Below, one piece after another: positions 7,686-9,843 of a DNA stretch of 9,843 bases. The DNA is taken from the NCBI GenBank assembly GCA_017623335.1, contig JAGAPI010000125.1, positions 1-9,843 of the forward strand, read 5' to 3'. The notes below the pieces were generated by a model, which saw only the letters and a list, made by a program, of their open reading frames with translations, did no database searches and was not told the origin of the DNA. Position 1 is the stretch's first letter. Each line of letters opens with the position of its first letter. Source of the DNA: Prevotella sp. (GTDB lineage Bacteria > Bacteroidota > Bacteroidia > Bacteroidales > Bacteroidaceae). The position numbers and the translations under genes are program-made.

Positions 7686-7778
7686 CTATGCGCTTATTGG
7701 GCTTTCAGCCCGCTGCAATATCAAAATTTACTACAATTACAATTAAGAATCACTGTTTTACCCGCAACTGCATAGAAG

Positions 7779-9843
7779 TTACTCCTCCTCCGCCAGCACA
7801 AAGTCCAGCTGTTTCTTCTCAAGATTGGCTCCTGCAACCTTTATTCTCAGTTCGTCGCCGAGCTGATACTTGTGATGGTGACGGCGTCCCACGAGACAGT
7901 AGTTCTTCTCGTCAAGGTCGTAGTAGTCATCGTCGAGGTCGCGCAGGGAAACAAGTCCCTCGCAGTGGTTCTCGTCAATTTCCACATACACACCGTAGCT
8001 CTGAATGCCGCTGATGTGACCGGTGTAGACATTACCCACCTTGTCCTCCATAAACTCCACCATCTTGTATTTGATAGAATCGCGCTCGGCGTTCTGAGCC
8101 GTTATCTCCATGTCGCTGCAATGCTCGCACAGTTCCTCGTAATAATCCTTGTTGGCGGACTTTGCACCCTCCTGATAGCTTGTCAGCAGACGGTGAACCA
8201 TAGTGTCGGGATAGCGGCGGATGGGCGACGTGAAATGAGTGTAGTAATCAAACGCCAGTCCGTAGTGCCCGATGTTGTGAACGCTGTATTTCGCCTTCAT
8301 CATAGCCCTGAGTGCCACGGTCTCGATGAGCTTCTGCTCCTTGGTGCCGTGACATTCCTCCATCAACGAGTTAAGGCTCCTTGAGATGGCACCCTTAGTG
8401 CCCGCCGTCTTCATCTTATAGCCGAACTTCACCACAAACTCGCGCAGCGTCTCGAGCTTCGTCGGGTCGGGCGCATCGTGTATGCGATAAGGCAGAGTCT
8501 TTGCCTTCTGTCCCTTCTTCACCTTGCCGATGCTCTCAGCCACGGTGCGGTTGGCAAGGAGCATAAACTCCTCTATCAGTTTGTTGGCATCCTTCGACAT
8601 CTTGAAGAAGCAGCGCGTGGGCTTGCCCTCACTGTCGATGTCGAAGTGCATCTCCTCGCGGTCGAACTTCACCGCCCCGTTCTTGAACCTCCTGTCGCGA
8701 AGCAGCTTAGCCAGCTTGTCAAGCTGTATTAGCATTGCCGCATTCTCGCCCTTGTATTCGCCGTTGGCTGGCACAGGCGCGGGTTGCCCCGTGCCGTCCA
8801 CCACTCCGTTGTCCTCAAGAATCTGCTGCACCTCCTCGTAGGCATAGCGGCGGTTGCTCTTTATCACGGTGTGTGCCAGATGCCAGCGCCTAACCTCCGC
8901 ATTCTCGTCCATCTCGAACATCACGCTGTAGGCGAGCTTCTCCTCGTCGGGACGCAGTGAGCAGATGAAGTTGCAAAGGCGCTCGGGCAGCATCGGTATG
9001 GTGCGGTCTACGAGATAGACGCTCGTGGCGCGCTTCAGCGCCTCCTTGTCGATGATGCTTCCTTCCCTGACATAATGGCTCACATCGGCGATGTGCACGC
9101 CCACTTCCCACAGTCCGCTGTCCATGCGGCGTATCGACAGGGCGTCGTCGAAGTCCTTTGCGTCGCGCGGGTCGATGGTGCAGGTGAACACGTCGCGGTA
9201 GTCCTCGCGCTCGGCAATGTCCTGCTCCGAGATTTCGGCAGGAATTTTCTCTGCCGCCTTCTCCACCTCTTCGGGATATTTGTAGGGCAGCCCGTACTGC
9301 ACCAGTATCGAGTTCATCTCCACGTCGTTGTCGCCTTGCTCGCCCAGCACGTCGACCACCTCGCCAATCATGTTCTTGTGCTCGTTGTCCGCCCACTGCA
9401 TGATGCGCACCACAGCCTTCTGCCCTTCCTTGCATCCCTTGAGCTTGCGCTGGGGTATGATGATGTCGGCGCTCAGCTGGTCTTGTGTCACGAGGAATGC
9501 GATGTCGTCGACAATCTTCAGCTTGCCCACGAAAGTGTCCTTGGCGCGCTTGAGTATGGCAATGACCACAGCCTCCTTGATGTGCCTGCGGCGGCGCGCC
9601 GTGTAGACCACCTGCACACGGTCGCCGTTGAGGGCGCACATTGAGTTGCGCTCGGCAACAAACACCGGCAGGCTTCCGTCGTCGGGAATGAAGCTGTTCT
9701 TGCCGTTGGGCTTGCGGCGGAACACTCCCTCCTGTGTCTGCGTCTTGGTGTTCAGACAATAGTGGGTTTCGTCCACCTTTGTCAGGAAGTCGTCCCACGC
9801 CATCTCGTCCATCAGGTCAATGGCAAGCATTTTTTGCGGATGT
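7779..9843 (-). CDS. rnr: Ribonuclease R (RNase II/RNB family 3'-5' exoribonuclease), 5' partial
   Basis: Processive 3'-5' exonuclease that degrades structured RNA in the cytoplasm. The frame continues through the right edge (in-frame His-Pro-Gln-Lys precedes the Met at 9830). Bacteroides RNase R, as I recall it, has an equivalent HPLKML segment some 45 residues in, so the Met at 9830 is internal and a short helix-turn-helix-like N-terminus is missing. Numbering from that Met: two cold-shock/OB domains (about 33-95 and 98-175), the RNB catalytic domain (about 205-540) and a C-terminal S1 domain (598-680). Metal-binding aspartates are Asp220, 226, 228 and 229 in TIDPRDAKDFDDALSI. The RNB signature from HYGLAFDYYT through FTSPIRRYPD and the following VH is complete. 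The S1 domain contains an RRHHHK stretch, where I recall lysines in Bacteroides. It converges on the kinase gene, and no ordinary terminator follows its stop; the palindromic element lies about 60 bases beyond. Its promoter is outside the window. Confidence 0.96.
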   Translation of the reverse strand, partial: HPQKMLAIDLMDEMAWDDFLTKVDETHYCLNTKTQTQEGVFRRKPNGKNSFIPDDGSLPVFVAERNSMCALNGDRVQVVYTARRRRHIKEAVVIAILKRAKDTFVGKLKIVDDIAFLVTQDQLSADIIIPQRKLKGCKEGQKAVVRIMQWADNEHKNMIGEVVDVLGEQGDNDVEMNSILVQYGLPYKYPEEVEKAAEKIPAEISEQDIAEREDYRDVFTCTIDPRDAKDFDDALSIRRMDSGLWEVGVHIADVSHYVREGSIIDKEALKRATSVYLVDRTIPMLPERLCNFICSLRPDEEKLAYSVMFEMDENAEVRRWHLAHTVIKSNRRYAYEEVQQILEDNGVVDGTGQPAPVPANGEYKGENAAMLIQLDKLAKLLRDRRFKNGAVKFDREEMHFDIDSEGKPTRCFFKMSKDANKLIEEFMLLANRTVAESIGKVKKGQKAKTLPYRIHDAPDPTKLETLREFVVKFGYKMKTAGTKGAISRSLNSLMEECHGTKEQKLIETVALRAMMKAKYSVHNIGHYGLAFDYYTHFTSPIRRYPDTMVHRLLTSYQEGAKSANKDYYEELCEHCSDMEITAQNAERDSIKYKMVEFMEDKVGNVYTGHISGIQSYGVYVEIDENHCEGLVSLRDLDDDYYDLDEKNYCLVGRRHHHKYQLGDELRIKVAGANLEKKQLDFVLAEEE

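Larger units (their letters stand above)
7472..7720. repeat. Large nested palindromic element in a convergent intergenic region
   Basis: About 250 bp of nested inverted repeats lie between the 3' ends of the kinase and rnr. The outer arms are a perfect 28-bp pair, 7495-7522 with 7685-7712. An 8-bp pair (TATTGCAG at 7472-7479, CTGCAATA at 7713-7720) continues them outward, with 15 extra bases on the left (7480-7494). Within are a GC hairpin on each side (left 7523-7540, right 7657-7685) and a central perfect 23-bp stem-loop (7565-7630). Both strands could therefore fold into a similar multi-branched structure. There is no T-tract after any stem, so it is not a classic intrinsic terminator, although it could stop or stabilise both converging transcripts. 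The frame starting at 7613 that crosses the right arm has no recognisable protein family. The palindrome is certain; that it belongs to a dispersed Bacteroidales repeat family is my recollection. Confidence 0.88.

Noticed and set aside
7495..7712. Possible CRISPR array or attachment site
   Set aside because: The repeats are inverted and nested, not regularly spaced direct repeats, and there is no integrase, tRNA or cas gene nearby.
7613..8014. 133-residue plus-strand frame spanning the palindrome and the rnr 3' end
   Set aside because: Its first part translates the palindromic repeat and the rest is antisense to the rnr S1 domain; nothing resembles a protein family.

Overview
The window looks like chromosomal DNA from a member of the Bacteroidales, most likely Prevotella or a close relative. 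Protein sequences point that way: the GltD and RNase R sequences strongly resemble the Bacteroides/Prevotella forms as I remember them. So do the general traits: starts without clear Shine-Dalgarno sites, a TAnnTTTG-type -7 box, and GC-rich genes separated by AT-rich, repeat-laden intergenic DNA. This placement is from memory of these families, not from a search.

Layout. (1) Positions 1-4039 (+) hold the glutamate synthase large subunit gltB, cut off at its 5' end by the window edge. (2) Positions 4040-4247 are an unusually long gap, almost wholly filled by a segment bounded by an 18-bp perfect inverted repeat, apparently a small non-coding insertion. (3) Positions 4248-5594 (+) hold the small subunit gltD, closed by a strong intrinsic terminator at 5631-5671. 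(4) Positions 5781-7388 (+) hold a soluble PAS-GAF histidine kinase with its own -7 box and no response regulator in view. (5) Positions 7389-7778 are a convergent 3'-3' spacer with a GGAGTTA-rich stretch and a roughly 250-bp nested palindrome. (6) Positions 7779-9843 (-) hold RNase R (rnr), whose N-terminus lies beyond the right edge.

How it fits together. GltB and GltD form NADPH-type glutamate synthase: GltD passes electrons from NAD(P)H through FAD and iron-sulfur clusters to the FMN site of GltB, which makes glutamate from 2-oxoglutarate and ammonia released from glutamine. The kinase is a separate transcription unit and nothing in the sequence ties it to nitrogen control. RNase R is an unrelated housekeeping exonuclease.

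The protein-coding content is ordinary. I see no sign of a new defence, secretion or biosynthetic system. The points worth a second look are non-coding: the nested palindrome between the kinase and rnr, and the inverted-repeat element that splits gltB from gltD.
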